A stretch of DNA of 54,745 nt from Candidatus Planktophila sp. (GTDB lineage Bacteria > Actinomycetota > Actinomycetes > Nanopelagicales > Nanopelagicaceae). Location: NCBI GenBank assembly GCA_030649935.1, contig JAUSFN010000023.1:1-54745 (forward strand), read 5' to 3'. This document shows, piece by piece, positions 9,350 through 18,396 of the stretch. How positions within the stretch are numbered: position 1 is the first letter of the stretch; each line of letters starts with the position of its first letter. The notes below the pieces were generated by a model, which searched no databases, was not told the DNA's origin, and saw nothing but the letters and a program-made list of their open reading frames with translations. A program made the translations under genes and the position numbers.

Positions 9350-10347
9350 GCGCGAGGATTGGGACTTATATTCTCAGTCGGATCCATCTCAGGGAGTTTT
9401 CCAAGAGCTTTGTCGATCGCTTTCATCGTCGATGCATCTAACTTTACTCCTGAAGCCTTAACGTTTTCCTTTACCTGTGACGGCTTTGTGGCACCCATAA
9501 TCGCCGAAGAGACATTTGGATTTTGCAATACCCACGCAATAGCCATTTGAGACATTGTTATTCCAGCCTCTTTAGCAACGGGTGCTAGCTTAGCAACGGC
9601 AGTTAGCACCTCATCTCGCATCCAACGCGAAATCATTCCAGCGCCACTTTTTTTATCGGTTGCTCGAGAACCTGCGGGAGCTTTTTTGCCTGGTGCATAC
9701 TTTCCAGAAAGAACGCCTTGCGCCATCGGTGACCAAACAATCTGGCCTATCCCCTCCTGTATTGAGAGTGGAACAACTTCGGCTTCAATGACGCGCCAAA
9801 GGGCTGAGTATTGAGGTTGACTAGAAACAAAACGGTTATAGCCAAGTGCATCTTGAATCTCTAGCGCCGCTGAAATCTGAGGGGCGGTCCATTCTGAGAA
9901 ACCTATGTAATGAACTTTTCCCGCGCGAATTAAATCATCGAAGGCGCAGAGTGATTCTTCAAGTGGGGTTTCAAAATCAAAACGATGCATTTGGTATAAA
10001 TCGATGTGGTCGGTCTGTAAACGCTTAAGCGAGGCGTTGCATGATTCAATGATGTGTTTACGCGATAAGCCGCGATCATTTTTGCCAGGCCCAGTTGGCC
10101 AATATACTTTTGTGAAAAGTTCATAGGATTCACGGCGCACACCTTTTAACGCCTTACCTAAAACTACTTCTGCACGGGTGCCGGCATACACATCGGCGGT
10201 ATCAAATGTTGTGATCCCCTCATTGAGCGCGGCTTTGACGCATTTGATTGCCGCTTCAGCTTCAACTTGTGATCCATGAGTAATCCAATTGCCATAGGCG
10301 ATTTCAGAGACATACATTCCGGTACTTCCAAGGCGGCGATATTCCAT
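9346..10347 (-). CDS. Aldo/keto reductase
   Basis: 333 residues forming an NADPH-dependent (beta/alpha)8 barrel. The catalytic tetrad is visible: Asp 49 and Tyr 54 in FDTADVYAGT, Lys 80 in LFTKVYW and His 121 in YQMHRFD. The start MEYRRLGSTGMYVSEI and the block HIIESCNASLKRLQTDHIDL are typical of the potassium-channel beta-subunit-like (AKR6/YghZ-like) branch. It reduces aldehydes or ketones, substrate unknown. The gene diverges from the cobalamin-riboswitch operon, about 80 bases apart, with no sign of shared control. Confidence 0.9.
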   Translation of the reverse strand: MEYRRLGSTGMYVSEIAYGNWITHGSQVEAEAAIKCVKAALNEGITTFDTADVYAGTRAEVVLGKALKGVRRESYELFTKVYWPTGPGKNDRGLSRKHIIESCNASLKRLQTDHIDLYQMHRFDFETPLEESLCAFDDLIRAGKVHYIGFSEWTAPQISAALEIQDALGYNRFVSSQPQYSALWRVIEAEVVPLSIQEGIGQIVWSPMAQGVLSGKYAPGKKAPAGSRATDKKSGAGMISRWMRDEVLTAVAKLAPVAKEAGITMSQMAIAWVLQNPNVSSAIMGATKPSQVKENVKASGVKLDASTMKAIDKALGKLPEMDPTENISPNPRA

Positions 10348-10426
10348 ACAACGACTTTAGGTCCTGCGCGCCAAGTTGCCAACTCCAGTTCGATGTGGTT
10401 TGGTTCACCCACAACTTAATAGTTTT

Positions 10427-10530
10427 CTCATTAGGGGAAGTTCGGTGAAATTCCGACGCTGACCCGCAACCGTAAAGCGCCTGTATTGAGCGTGAAGTCG
10501 GATTACCTAATGAAGAGACGTACGAGACAG
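10427..10530 (+). ncRNA. Cobalamin (B12) riboswitch
   Basis: The core is unmistakable: a GGTGAAATTCCGACGCTGAC segment at 10444-10463 runs directly into CCCGCAACCGTAA (10463-10475), close to the B12-box consensus. A perfect 8-base pairing closes the domain: TCATTAGG at 10428-10435 with CCTAATGA at 10506-10513. It lies in the leader of an ECF transport operon, consistent with repression by adenosylcobalamin or a related corrinoid. Exact ends are estimated by eye. The box has A/C changes from consensus (CAACCGTAA rather than CAACTGTAA) that do not affect recognition. Confidence 0.93.
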
Positions 10531-10586
10531 ACACCCGCCGAGGTTTGCGGGGTGTGGTCCTTGATTTGAGTGCGAGTTCTGCACTC
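10531..10586 (+). promoter_or_regulatory. Riboswitch expression platform hairpins
   Basis: Two hairpins follow the aptamer. The first, 10531-10555, pairs ACACCCGC with GCGGGGTGT around CGAGGTTT, with one bulged base. The second, 10568-10586, is a perfect 6-base stem GAGTGC/GCACTC with loop GAGTTCT. Neither is followed by a clear T run. An ACCCC further on (10599-10603) could pair with the GGGGT of the first hairpin, giving an alternative fold near the start of the first gene. This would suit translational or Rho-linked control, but the mechanism is inference. Confidence 0.5.
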
Positions 10587-10638
10587 TTATGCGGTGCTAC
10601 CCCTGTGAGACTCTTTACATTCGAGAGGCTTCACTTCA

Positions 10639-11172
10639 ATGAAAATCAAAGCTTTATTAATCACTCTACTCATTCTGACCTCATCAGTTTTCACAATTCC
10701 CGTATCCCACAGTGCGACTAAGGGTTGGCGTTACTGGGGCTATTTTCAAGCGGCCCCAGGTGCAACTAAATGGACCACTGCGATGACTGGACCTACGGTC
10801 GATGTTGCCAATGGCGCAGTTGAAGGGTGGTCCTTTGTATTTAGTAGCGATGATGTTCCATCAATTCCTCCAAAAATTAAACCTAACTTCAAAGCCATAT
10901 GTGGCACAACAAAAGCCGACCCGGATACTAAACGAGTGGCGCTTGTCATTGAGTTCGGCTCAAAGGCATGGGCACCAAAGGGCGAAAAACCTGCTAAGAG
11001 TATTAAAAGATGCGTCCGCACCGCTTTAGATTCCCAGGGAATCGACGTATTGGGTCAAGTTGTAAAAATTCGTGCAGCCTCATCAGGTCTAATTTGTGGG
11101 CTCAATGGATTTCCGGCTAAAGAGTGTGGCGTCGAGATTTCAACGCCAGCAGCTTTAATTGTAAAGAAGTAA
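10639..11172 (+). CDS. Secreted SCO2322-like protein of the ECF/cobalamin operon
   Basis: 177 residues with a signal peptide (helix at about 4-20, then SHSATKGW). The mature part is about 150 residues with three or four cysteines and the YWGYFQ...G..W motif near its start, which I recognise as the SCO2322-type family found next to ECF transporters in Streptomyces and relatives. Biochemical function is unknown; being first in a B12-riboswitch operon with an ECF transporter, an extracytoplasmic role in corrinoid capture or handling is a reasonable inference. EcfT starts 9 bases after its stop. Confidence 0.75.
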   Translation: MKIKALLITLLILTSSVFTIPVSHSATKGWRYWGYFQAAPGATKWTTAMTGPTVDVANGAVEGWSFVFSSDDVPSIPPKIKPNFKAICGTTKADPDTKRVALVIEFGSKAWAPKGEKPAKSIKRCVRTALDSQGIDVLGQVVKIRAASSGLICGLNGFPAKECGVEISTPAALIVKK

Positions 11173-11181
11173 AAGCTTCAC

Positions 11182-11928
11182 GTGAGAAAAACACCGCTTC
11201 ACCCTCTGACGTGGTGGATTTGGTCATTCGCCGTTGCAATCTGCGTTGCACGTGTTAATGCGCCAGCCTTTGCCATTGCTTCAGTGGGTGTCGTCGGAGT
11301 AATTGTTTATTTTTTTCGCGAAGATGCGCCGTGGGGTAAGAGTTTTATCTGGACTTTGAAATTAGCTGCATGGATTTTAGTAATCCGAACGTATATCGCT
11401 GTAGTAATTGGTGTGCCAATACCTGGAACTACGATTTTCTCACTTCCTCAAATCCCCCTTCCCTCATGGATGCCGGGAGTTCGAATCGGTGGAGCAGTGA
11501 CGCTGGAACGAATCTCTTCTGCGATTTCAGAGGGTCTGATCATTTGCGCAATTATCGTAATTTTTGGTGCAGCGGCCTCACTTACGAGTCCTCATCGGCT
11601 ATTGCGTGTGCTTCCGGTCTATATGTACGAGTTTGGAGTCTCAGTTGTCATCGCGACCACAATATTGCCCCAATTAGTAACTAGCTTTTCCAGAATAAGA
11701 ACTGCGCAACGTTTGCGCGGGCAGAGCATCAAGGGATTTGCCTCGTATCGTCGCGTAGCGATTCCCCTTTTAGAAGAATCCCTTGCCCGCTCATTGGATT
11801 TAGCGGCAGCTATGGATTCTCGTGGATACGGAATCAGCCGTAAGCGCAGTAGATATCGGCCTATTAGGTGGAGATTTGTTGACACGGCCATTGTTGCAAC
11901 TGGCCTAATCGTTATGGGGTTATCGTGA
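11182..11928 (+). CDS. ECF transporter transmembrane protein EcfT (CbiQ family)
   Basis: 248 residues, about five to six helices. The two coupling motifs of EcfT are present in the cytoplasmic part: RTAQRLRG and, near the C-terminus, LAAAMDSRGYG (the A-x-RG signature that contacts the ATPases). It transmits ATP-driven conformational change to the S component. A GTG start is used at 11182 with only a weak ribosome-binding site. The stop overlaps the ATPase gene start (GTGA), so the two are translationally coupled. Substrate is inferred from the upstream B12 riboswitch. Confidence 0.9.
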   Translation: MRKTPLHPLTWWIWSFAVAICVARVNAPAFAIASVGVVGVIVYFFREDAPWGKSFIWTLKLAAWILVIRTYIAVVIGVPIPGTTIFSLPQIPLPSWMPGVRIGGAVTLERISSAISEGLIICAIIVIFGAAASLTSPHRLLRVLPVYMYEFGVSVVIATTILPQLVTSFSRIRTAQRLRGQSIKGFASYRRVAIPLLEESLARSLDLAAAMDSRGYGISRKRSRYRPIRWRFVDTAIVATGLIVMGLS

Positions 11929-13535
11929 TTAAGTTTTCTAATGTTTCACTCATCTATCCAAACTCAACGAAAACAGTGATTGAAAATTTAACTTTGGAAA
12001 TCTCCGAAGGAGAGTTGGTTTTAGTCATCGGAGCTACTGGTTCGGGTAAATCTTCATTACTTCGATTGATAAATGGTTTGGTCCCCCACCACACTGGAGG
12101 AATTCTTGCCGGTGACATTAGTGTCAATGGTTTATCGACGCGCGAAGTTAAACCTGGAGGCTTGGCACATCTCATCGGAATTGTCGGGCAAAACCCAATC
12201 AACGGCTTCGTGGCCGACACAGTTGAGGAGGAGTTGGCATTTTCAATGGAGGCGCTCAACCTGGCACCTGAGACGATGCGTAAACGAGTCGAAGAGGTTT
12301 TGGATTTGCTCTCTTTAGCTTCACTTCGTGCTCGGACAATTGCAACGTTAAGTGGTGGCGAGCAACAGCGAGTAGCAATTGCCAGCGCCCTCGTATTGCA
12401 TCCGAAAGTCTTAGTTTTAGATGAGCCAACGAGTGCACTCGATCCAATTGCCGCCGAAGAAGTTCTCTCGATTCTTCACCGCTTAGTACATGATTTAAGC
12501 CTTACCGTCATAATCGCTGAACACAAGTTAGAGCGCGTCATTGGTTTCGCAGATCGAATTCTTCATATTAGTGGAGATGGTAACTCCGTTATCGGAACTC
12601 CAGATGAGATCATGAAAATCTCCTCAATTGCACCACCCATTGTCCACTTAGCAAGAGCCCTTGGGCTTGAAGAAGTCGGATTGTCCGTCAGAGACATGCG
12701 TCGTATGACTGAAAATGTACGGGCGAATACGCCACTTAGCTCTCCACATATTAATCCTGTAAGCCATATTCCTGTCATTGAAATTAAGAAGTTAAGCATG
12801 GTACATGGAACGACAATTGCTCTCAATGAAGTAAGTGCGACAATTTTCGACAATGAAATCGTTGCCGTAATGGGTCGCAATGGTGCAGGAAAAAGTTCGC
12901 TTTTGCGATCTATCGCCGGCGTGAGTGATGGAGCAACTGGACACGTGCACGTTCACTCAATAAATTCTAAAGACCTACACAGCAAAGTTAGAAGAGCAAC
13001 AATTGGATACATTCCGCAAGAGCCTAGTGATCTTTTGTATGCCCAGACTGTCTCACAAGAGTGTGCACATGCCGATAGAGATAATGAAATCGCACCGGGT
13101 TCAACATATACATTATTGACGCAACTTGTACCAGGAATCTCCTTACATGCACACCCGCGTGATTTATCTGAGGGACAACGCCTTGGTTTGGCTCTTAGTA
13201 TTGTTCTCTCTGCAAATCCAAAGATTTTAATCCTCGATGAACCAACGCGCGGTTTAGATTACGAGGCAAAGAAATCTCTCACGCGGATTCTCCTTGAGTT
13301 CGCAACGGTCTTTAACCGCACGGTCGTACTTGCCACTCACGATGTAGAGCTGGTGGCTGAACTTGCTACGCGTGTAATTTTCATCGCCGATGGAGATATC
13401 GTTGCCGATGGTCCAACTATCGATGTTTTGCTCTCATCGCCGGCCTTTGCGCCGCAAGTTTCAAAAGTGATGTCACCGCAACCTTGGTTGACTGTGCGCG
13501 ATGTCGTAGCGGCCTTAGAAGCTAACGCGCCATGA
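11925..13535 (+). CDS. ECF transporter ATPase, fused EcfA-EcfA'
   Basis: 536 residues holding two complete ABC ATPase domains in one chain. Domain 1 has Walker A GATGSGKSS at 36-44, signature LSGGEQQRVA and Walker B VLVLDEPTSALD. Domain 2 has Walker A GRNGAGKSS, a divergent signature LSEGQRLGLA and Walker B ILILDEPTRGLD, then the H-loop ATHD. The fusion supplies both halves of the energising dimer that is usually encoded as two genes. It starts with GTG overlapping the ecfT stop and overlaps the S-component start by 4 bases. Confidence 0.93.
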   Translation: MIKFSNVSLIYPNSTKTVIENLTLEISEGELVLVIGATGSGKSSLLRLINGLVPHHTGGILAGDISVNGLSTREVKPGGLAHLIGIVGQNPINGFVADTVEEELAFSMEALNLAPETMRKRVEEVLDLLSLASLRARTIATLSGGEQQRVAIASALVLHPKVLVLDEPTSALDPIAAEEVLSILHRLVHDLSLTVIIAEHKLERVIGFADRILHISGDGNSVIGTPDEIMKISSIAPPIVHLARALGLEEVGLSVRDMRRMTENVRANTPLSSPHINPVSHIPVIEIKKLSMVHGTTIALNEVSATIFDNEIVAVMGRNGAGKSSLLRSIAGVSDGATGHVHVHSINSKDLHSKVRRATIGYIPQEPSDLLYAQTVSQECAHADRDNEIAPGSTYTLLTQLVPGISLHAHPRDLSEGQRLGLALSIVLSANPKILILDEPTRGLDYEAKKSLTRILLEFATVFNRTVVLATHDVELVAELATRVIFIADGDIVADGPTIDVLLSSPAFAPQVSKVMSPQPWLTVRDVVAALEANAP

Positions 13536-14350
13536 TGTTAACTGGCGATATTGTAAAATTCTCTCGGCGCAATGCCTTAGTTCTATCGATTGCATCCATA
13601 ATAAGTGCGGCAGGTTTTATTTGGCCATTTTTTTACACCGGTGAGAGCCTTCCTAGAACTCAAATCTTTTTCTGGATTGCGATTTCAATCGCCGCTCTGT
13701 TGGCAATTATTGAAATATCTGGATCAGGATTAGATTCAAAATCTATTGCCCTGTTAGGCGTTCTTTCGGCCTTGATCGCTGCGTTGCGACCGCTTGGCGC
13801 GGGTGCTATTGGAATTGAACCGATGTGGTTTCTACTCATACTCAGCGCCAGAGTCTTTGGTCCCTCCTTTGGTTTTTTGCTGGGGCTTATCTCAGTCTTT
13901 GTGTCTGCCCTCTTAACTGGTGGCTTTGGCCCTTGGTTGGGCTATCAAATCTTTGCCGCAGCCTGGATTGGTCTACTCGCAGGTCTGCTGCCTGGAGCTA
14001 AGAGCCTTCGAGGAAAAGGCGAGATAGCAATGCTTATGATTTATGGCGCTTTAGCAAGTGAGTTATTTGGAATTTTAATGGATCTACAGTTCTGGCCTTG
14101 GACCCTTGGCTCACAAACTCAAATATCTTTCGTAGCAGGTGCACCAATTTCAGAGAATCTCTCTAATTTTTTTACATTTCACTTTCTCACGGCAATGGCC
14201 TGGGATATTCCCCGAGCAGTATTTACTGCTGGATTAATTCTCTTTGCCGGTCGCGCAGTATTAACGGCATTGCGGCGAACTTATGTACGTGCAGCCTTTT
14301 TAACGCCTATTGAATTTATCGAACATGAGAAGGTACAAAGGGAAGCTTGA
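13532..14350 (+). CDS. ECF transporter S component, probably for corrinoids
   Basis: 272 residues with about seven to eight hydrophobic helices. The segment LRPLGAGAIGIEPMWFLLILSARVFGPSFGF is in two blocks, LRPLGAGAIG and ARVFGPSFGF, typical of S components (A-R-x-G-x-x-x-G). Streptomyces has similar S components beside SCO2322-type genes. S components bind the vitamin; B12-riboswitch control argues for cobalamin or cobinamide. It starts ATGATG overlapping the ATPase stop. Its 3' end overlaps the convergent gcvT gene by 35 bases, an unusually deep convergent overlap. Confidence 0.87.
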   Translation: MMLTGDIVKFSRRNALVLSIASIISAAGFIWPFFYTGESLPRTQIFFWIAISIAALLAIIEISGSGLDSKSIALLGVLSALIAALRPLGAGAIGIEPMWFLLILSARVFGPSFGFLLGLISVFVSALLTGGFGPWLGYQIFAAAWIGLLAGLLPGAKSLRGKGEIAMLMIYGALASELFGILMDLQFWPWTLGSQTQISFVAGAPISENLSNFFTFHFLTAMAWDIPRAVFTAGLILFAGRAVLTALRRTYVRAAFLTPIEFIEHEKVQREA

Positions 14351-15404
14351 CAACTTCTACATGTGATTCTCGCCCGCGAACATCAATAATTAATTGATCC
14401 CCAACTTTGACAGAAGACGCAAGGAGTGCGAGTGCAATTCCAGTTTTCAGAGTTGGAGAAAAAGTTCCGCTAGTAACTTCACCCAAGGCCTCTCCCGAAG
14501 AACTTTTCACCTGCATATGTCCACGCGGAATTCCGCGATCTAGAGATTTAAGCGCCACACTGCGTAACGCTGGTTTATTAGCTTTTTCAGCGCGTAATAC
14601 ATCACTGCCAATAAATCCAGGTTTGTCCCAACCAATTGCCCATGAGGCACTTGCCTGCACCGGAGTTATCTCTCGTGATAACTCGTGACCATGAAGTGGA
14701 TAGCCCATCTCAGTGCGCAACGTATCGCGAGCACCAAGGCCGCACACTAAGCCACCAAAAGCCTCAACCGCACTGGCTAGGGCATCCCACACCGCCGATG
14801 CATCAGCGACCTTCGGCAAAATTTCATAGCCAAGTTCGCCGGTATAGCCAGTTCGGCAGAAAATAACTTCTGCGCCTCCAACCTTCACATGAGAAAATGC
14901 CATGAAGTCGATTTCGGTATTGACCCCGAGTGATTGCATAACATGGGCAGCTAGTGGGCCTTGAACAGCCAAGACCGCGAAATCATTATGCAGATTCGTA
15001 ACTGTGATCCCAACCGGTGCGAGTGATTGAAGTACTGCAACGACATCGCTGGTATTTGAGGCGTTTGGTACTAAAAATAGATTATCGGGTGAGTTTCGAT
15101 ATGCAATTAGATCATCAATGACGCCACCTTCAGGAGTACAAAGCAAAGTGTATTGAGCTGAACCATCGCCGATTCGATCTAAGTCATTAGTAAATACAGT
15201 ATTAAGAAACTCTAATGCCCCAACTCCAACAACTGAGGTTTTACCTAAATGCGAAACATCAAAAAGCCCCACACGTTCACGTACTGCAGCATGCTCGGCA
15301 AGAACACCACCACCCGGATATTCGATGGGCATAGACCAACCGCCAAAATCTGCCATTTTGGCGTTTCGCGTGAGGTGTTTCTCATGTAATGGTGAACTCT
15401 TCAT
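14316..15404 (-). CDS. gcvT: Aminomethyltransferase, glycine cleavage T protein
   Basis: 362 residues, normal length. Family features include FDVSHLGKTSVVG near residue 50, the folate-domain block YTGELGYEILP and LRTEMGYPLHGHEL, then the C-terminal barrel ending. GcvT transfers the methylamine-derived methylene to tetrahydrofolate, releasing ammonia, and works with lipoylated GcvH. gcvH and gcvP are not in this window, although lipoate synthesis genes are close by. The last 11 codons overlap the convergent S-component gene. The start ATG at 15404 diverges from pepA with 38 bases between. Confidence 0.93.
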   Translation of the reverse strand: MKSSPLHEKHLTRNAKMADFGGWSMPIEYPGGGVLAEHAAVRERVGLFDVSHLGKTSVVGVGALEFLNTVFTNDLDRIGDGSAQYTLLCTPEGGVIDDLIAYRNSPDNLFLVPNASNTSDVVAVLQSLAPVGITVTNLHNDFAVLAVQGPLAAHVMQSLGVNTEIDFMAFSHVKVGGAEVIFCRTGYTGELGYEILPKVADASAVWDALASAVEAFGGLVCGLGARDTLRTEMGYPLHGHELSREITPVQASASWAIGWDKPGFIGSDVLRAEKANKPALRSVALKSLDRGIPRGHMQVKSSSGEALGEVTSGTFSPTLKTGIALALLASSVKVGDQLIIDVRGRESHVEVVKLPFVPSHVR

Positions 15405-15442
15405 AGTGCAAACCTACCAATACATCTATTACGCTGAGACCC

Positions 15443-16933
15443 ATGAGTACTTTGAAAATTACCGAGGGTCCGCTAAAAGACGGTGTTCTTGTATTGGGTT
15501 TAGCCAAGAGTGATTCAATAGGCGGTCTTGCGATTGAATCTGGCGATGTAGCTGTGGATTCACGCGCACTCATCGCCGCGCTTACTGAAATGGGTGCAAC
15601 GGGAGCTGCCGACGAAGTAGTTAAATTTCCAGGTGGCACAGTGCGCATGATGGTCTTTACCGGGCTAGGTAAGAAAATGAATACCTACTCTCATGAAACG
15701 CTTCGCAGAGCGGCCGGAGCAGCATCGCGTTCATTGGCCGGTGCTACTAATGCAACTTTCGCACTTCCATCTTCAACGCCAGAGGGTTTGAGCGCTGTGG
15801 CCGAAGGCGCAGCCCTTGGTGCATATGTATTTTCCGATTTTCGAGGTTCGACAAAGGCCGAACAAAAAGCACCACTTAAAACAATTACAATCCATAGCAA
15901 ACTAGCTACAGACCCTGCTGCACAATCGATCTTAGAGCGTGCGAAAATAGTCGCAGATTACACGTTCTTAGTCCGTGATTTGATTAATACTCCCCCATCG
16001 CACCTGACTCCCGATAGCTTTGCAAAGAAGATATCAGCCGAAGTGAGAAAAGCTGGTGGAGTAAAAGCTGGATTGCGAATCTCCATTTTGGATGAGACTG
16101 CGTTAAAGAGTCAAGGCTTCGGCGGAATTATTGGAGTAGGGCAAGGCTCTGCAAATCCTCCCCGCCTCGTTCATATCTCGTACACTCCAAAGGGAGTCGT
16201 GAAAAAGCGGTATGCATATGTTGGCAAGGGAATTACTTTCGATACCGGCGGTTTAGCGTTAAAGCCCGCACTCGGTATGGAGGCGATGAAATCAGACATG
16301 GGTGGCGCCGCTGCAGTGTGTGCCGCGGTTCTGGCAATTGCAGCGCTAAAACTACCAATTGCGATCGAAACATGGGCACCGCTGGCAGAGAATATGCCAA
16401 GTGATAAAGCAACACGTCCCAGTGACATTATTACAATTTTCGGCGGCAAAACTATTGAGGTTTTAAATCCCGATGCTGAAGGCCGCTTAGTGTTAGCCGA
16501 TGCTTTAGTAAAAGCGCAGTCCAGCAAAAACAAACTCGATGGGATCGTCGATGTTGCGACTCTAACTGGAGCCCAAACCGTTGCCCTAGGAACGCGCACA
16601 AGTGCAGTCATGACAAATAACGAAGAGTTTTCTATGCAGTTTCTAAAAGCTAGTGCAACAAGTGGTGAGGCTTTTTGGCCAATGCCACTTCCAGTTGAAC
16701 TCCGTGCCTCACTAGATTCACCAGTTGCCGATATGGCAAATATCGGAGATAAAAACGGTGGCATGTTGGTGGCTGGGCTCTTCTTAAAAGAGTTTATTGA
16801 TCCAGATTTAGCGTGGCTTCATTTGGATATCGCCGGTCCCGCCTTTAATACTGCGAAGGCTCATGGCTACACCCCGGTTGGTGGCACTGGAATAGCACTT
16901 CGCAGCCTGATTACCCTTGCTGAGGGCGCTTAG
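15443..16933 (+). CDS. pepA: Leucyl aminopeptidase (M17 family)
   Basis: 496 residues: an N-terminal macro-like domain followed by the M17 catalytic domain. Predicted metal and active-site residues are Lys 262 and Asp 267 in KGITFDTGG, Asp 285 in SDMGG, and Asp 344, Glu 346 and Arg 348 in NPDAEGRL. The usual signature is NTDAEGRL; here the Thr is Pro, a mild variant. It is a cytoplasmic two-metal exopeptidase removing N-terminal residues. Position between gcvT and the lpd/sucB genes matches pepB (Rv2213) of M. tuberculosis. Confidence 0.94.
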   Translation: MSTLKITEGPLKDGVLVLGLAKSDSIGGLAIESGDVAVDSRALIAALTEMGATGAADEVVKFPGGTVRMMVFTGLGKKMNTYSHETLRRAAGAASRSLAGATNATFALPSSTPEGLSAVAEGAALGAYVFSDFRGSTKAEQKAPLKTITIHSKLATDPAAQSILERAKIVADYTFLVRDLINTPPSHLTPDSFAKKISAEVRKAGGVKAGLRISILDETALKSQGFGGIIGVGQGSANPPRLVHISYTPKGVVKKRYAYVGKGITFDTGGLALKPALGMEAMKSDMGGAAAVCAAVLAIAALKLPIAIETWAPLAENMPSDKATRPSDIITIFGGKTIEVLNPDAEGRLVLADALVKAQSSKNKLDGIVDVATLTGAQTVALGTRTSAVMTNNEEFSMQFLKASATSGEAFWPMPLPVELRASLDSPVADMANIGDKNGGMLVAGLFLKEFIDPDLAWLHLDIAGPAFNTAKAHGYTPVGGTGIALRSLITLAEGA

Positions 16934-17015
16934 AAAACCTCCATTGGGTAGTTTCGCGCTCAGTAAGGCAAGATAGAGCCCTGCAGATTTATCCAGGTGA
17001 AAGGTCGTTAGATAC

Positions 17016-18383
17016 GTGTCTGAGTTTGATCTTGTCATTATCGGCGGCGGAAGCGGCGGCTATGCCTGCGCCCTACGCAGTGCTCAATTAGGTAAAAGCG
17101 TTGTACTCATTGAGGCTGAAAAAGTTGGTGGCACGTGTTTACATAAAGGCTGTATTCCGACAAAGGCGCTTTTACATGCCGGTGAAATTGCCGATGGCGC
17201 CCGTGAAAGCGCTCGCTTCGGAGTTAAATCCACCTTCGAAGGAATCGATATGGCTGGAGTTAATAGTTACAAAGATGGCGTTGTCTCTCGCCTGTACAAA
17301 GGTTTGCAAGGTTTAATTAAATCTCGCGCAATTACATATGTCGAAGGTCACGGAAAACTTGTCTCAAAAAACTCTGTTGAAGTTAATGGTCAAATTTATA
17401 CTGGTAAAAATATTGTCCTAGCAACTGGCTCGTATGCTAAAAGCCTTCCGGGACTTGAAATAGATGGTCATCAGGTTATTACCTCCGACCATGGAACGAA
17501 GTTAGATTATGTGCCAAAGAGTGTCATCGTGTTGGGAGGCGGTGTCATTGGTTGTGAGTTTGCATCGGTTTGGAAATCATTTGGTGCCGAAGTAACAATT
17601 ATTGAAGGTTTGCCTCACTTAATAGCACTCGAAGATGAATCATCGAGCAAACAGTTGGAGCGCGCTTTTAGAAAACGTGGAATCAATTTCGAACTCGGTG
17701 TATTTTTCAAATCCATGGAAAAAAACTCCGATGGCGTAACCGTAACTCTTGAAGATGGCAAGGTTTTTACCGCTGAACTACTCATGGTCTCAGTTGGTCG
17801 CGGTCCAGTTTCGGCAAATCTCGGTTATGAGGCGGCCGGCGTTGCGATGGATCGTGGTTATGTATTAGTTGATAACAAGTGTCGTACAAATGTTCCTGGG
17901 ATCTGGGCCGTTGGTGATCTAATTCCAACATTGCAGTTAGCCCATGTTGGCTTTGCAGAAGGAATGCTTGTAGCTGAAGAGATTGCAGGGCTAAGTCCGC
18001 GTCCAATCAATTACGATGGAATACCACGCATTACATACTCAGATCCTGAAGTTGCATCTGTGGGATTAACAACGGCAGAAGCTAAGAAGCGTGGCCACAA
18101 TGTGATTGAACTGAGCTATGACTTAGCTGGAAATGGTAAGGCTCAGATACTCAATACCGCTGGTTCAATAAAATTAATTGCTGAAAAAAATGGACCGATT
18201 CTCGGTGTGCATATGGTCGGTGCACGCGTCGGTGAGTTACTAGCTGAAGCCGAATTGATATTTAACTGGGAGGCACGTGCAGATGACATTGCATCTTTAA
18301 TTCACCCACATCCAACGCTTTCAGAAGCTATGGGCGAAGCGCACATGGCACTTGCAGGCAAACCGCTACACGCTCACGGATAA
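17016..18383 (+). CDS. lpdA: Dihydrolipoamide dehydrogenase (E3)
   Basis: 455 residues. FAD-binding GGGSGGYACA is at 10-19, the redox-active disulfide is Cys 41 and Cys 46 in GGTCLHKGCIPTK, the NAD motif GGGVIGCEFAS follows, and the active-site His 432/Glu 437 pair is in HPHPTLSEA. It reoxidises dihydrolipoyl groups of 2-oxoacid dehydrogenases and the glycine cleavage system. The GTG start at 17016 gives the canonical SEFDLVIIGGG opening. sucB begins 13 bases after its stop, so E3 and E2 are co-expressed. Confidence 0.95.
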   Translation: MSEFDLVIIGGGSGGYACALRSAQLGKSVVLIEAEKVGGTCLHKGCIPTKALLHAGEIADGARESARFGVKSTFEGIDMAGVNSYKDGVVSRLYKGLQGLIKSRAITYVEGHGKLVSKNSVEVNGQIYTGKNIVLATGSYAKSLPGLEIDGHQVITSDHGTKLDYVPKSVIVLGGGVIGCEFASVWKSFGAEVTIIEGLPHLIALEDESSSKQLERAFRKRGINFELGVFFKSMEKNSDGVTVTLEDGKVFTAELLMVSVGRGPVSANLGYEAAGVAMDRGYVLVDNKCRTNVPGIWAVGDLIPTLQLAHVGFAEGMLVAEEIAGLSPRPINYDGIPRITYSDPEVASVGLTTAEAKKRGHNVIELSYDLAGNGKAQILNTAGSIKLIAEKNGPILGVHMVGARVGELLAEAELIFNWEARADDIASLIHPHPTLSEAMGEAHMALAGKPLHAHG

Positions 18384-18396
18384 TCAAGGAGATGAA

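Noticed and set aside
9225-9461. Open frame spanning the DUF3043/aldo-keto reductase junction
   Set aside because: Overlaps two well-supported genes in other frames and has no conserved feature.
16171-16764. Antisense open frame (197 codons) opposite pepA
   Set aside because: It lies wholly over the catalytic domain of PepA and its composition is that of a codon-bias shadow.
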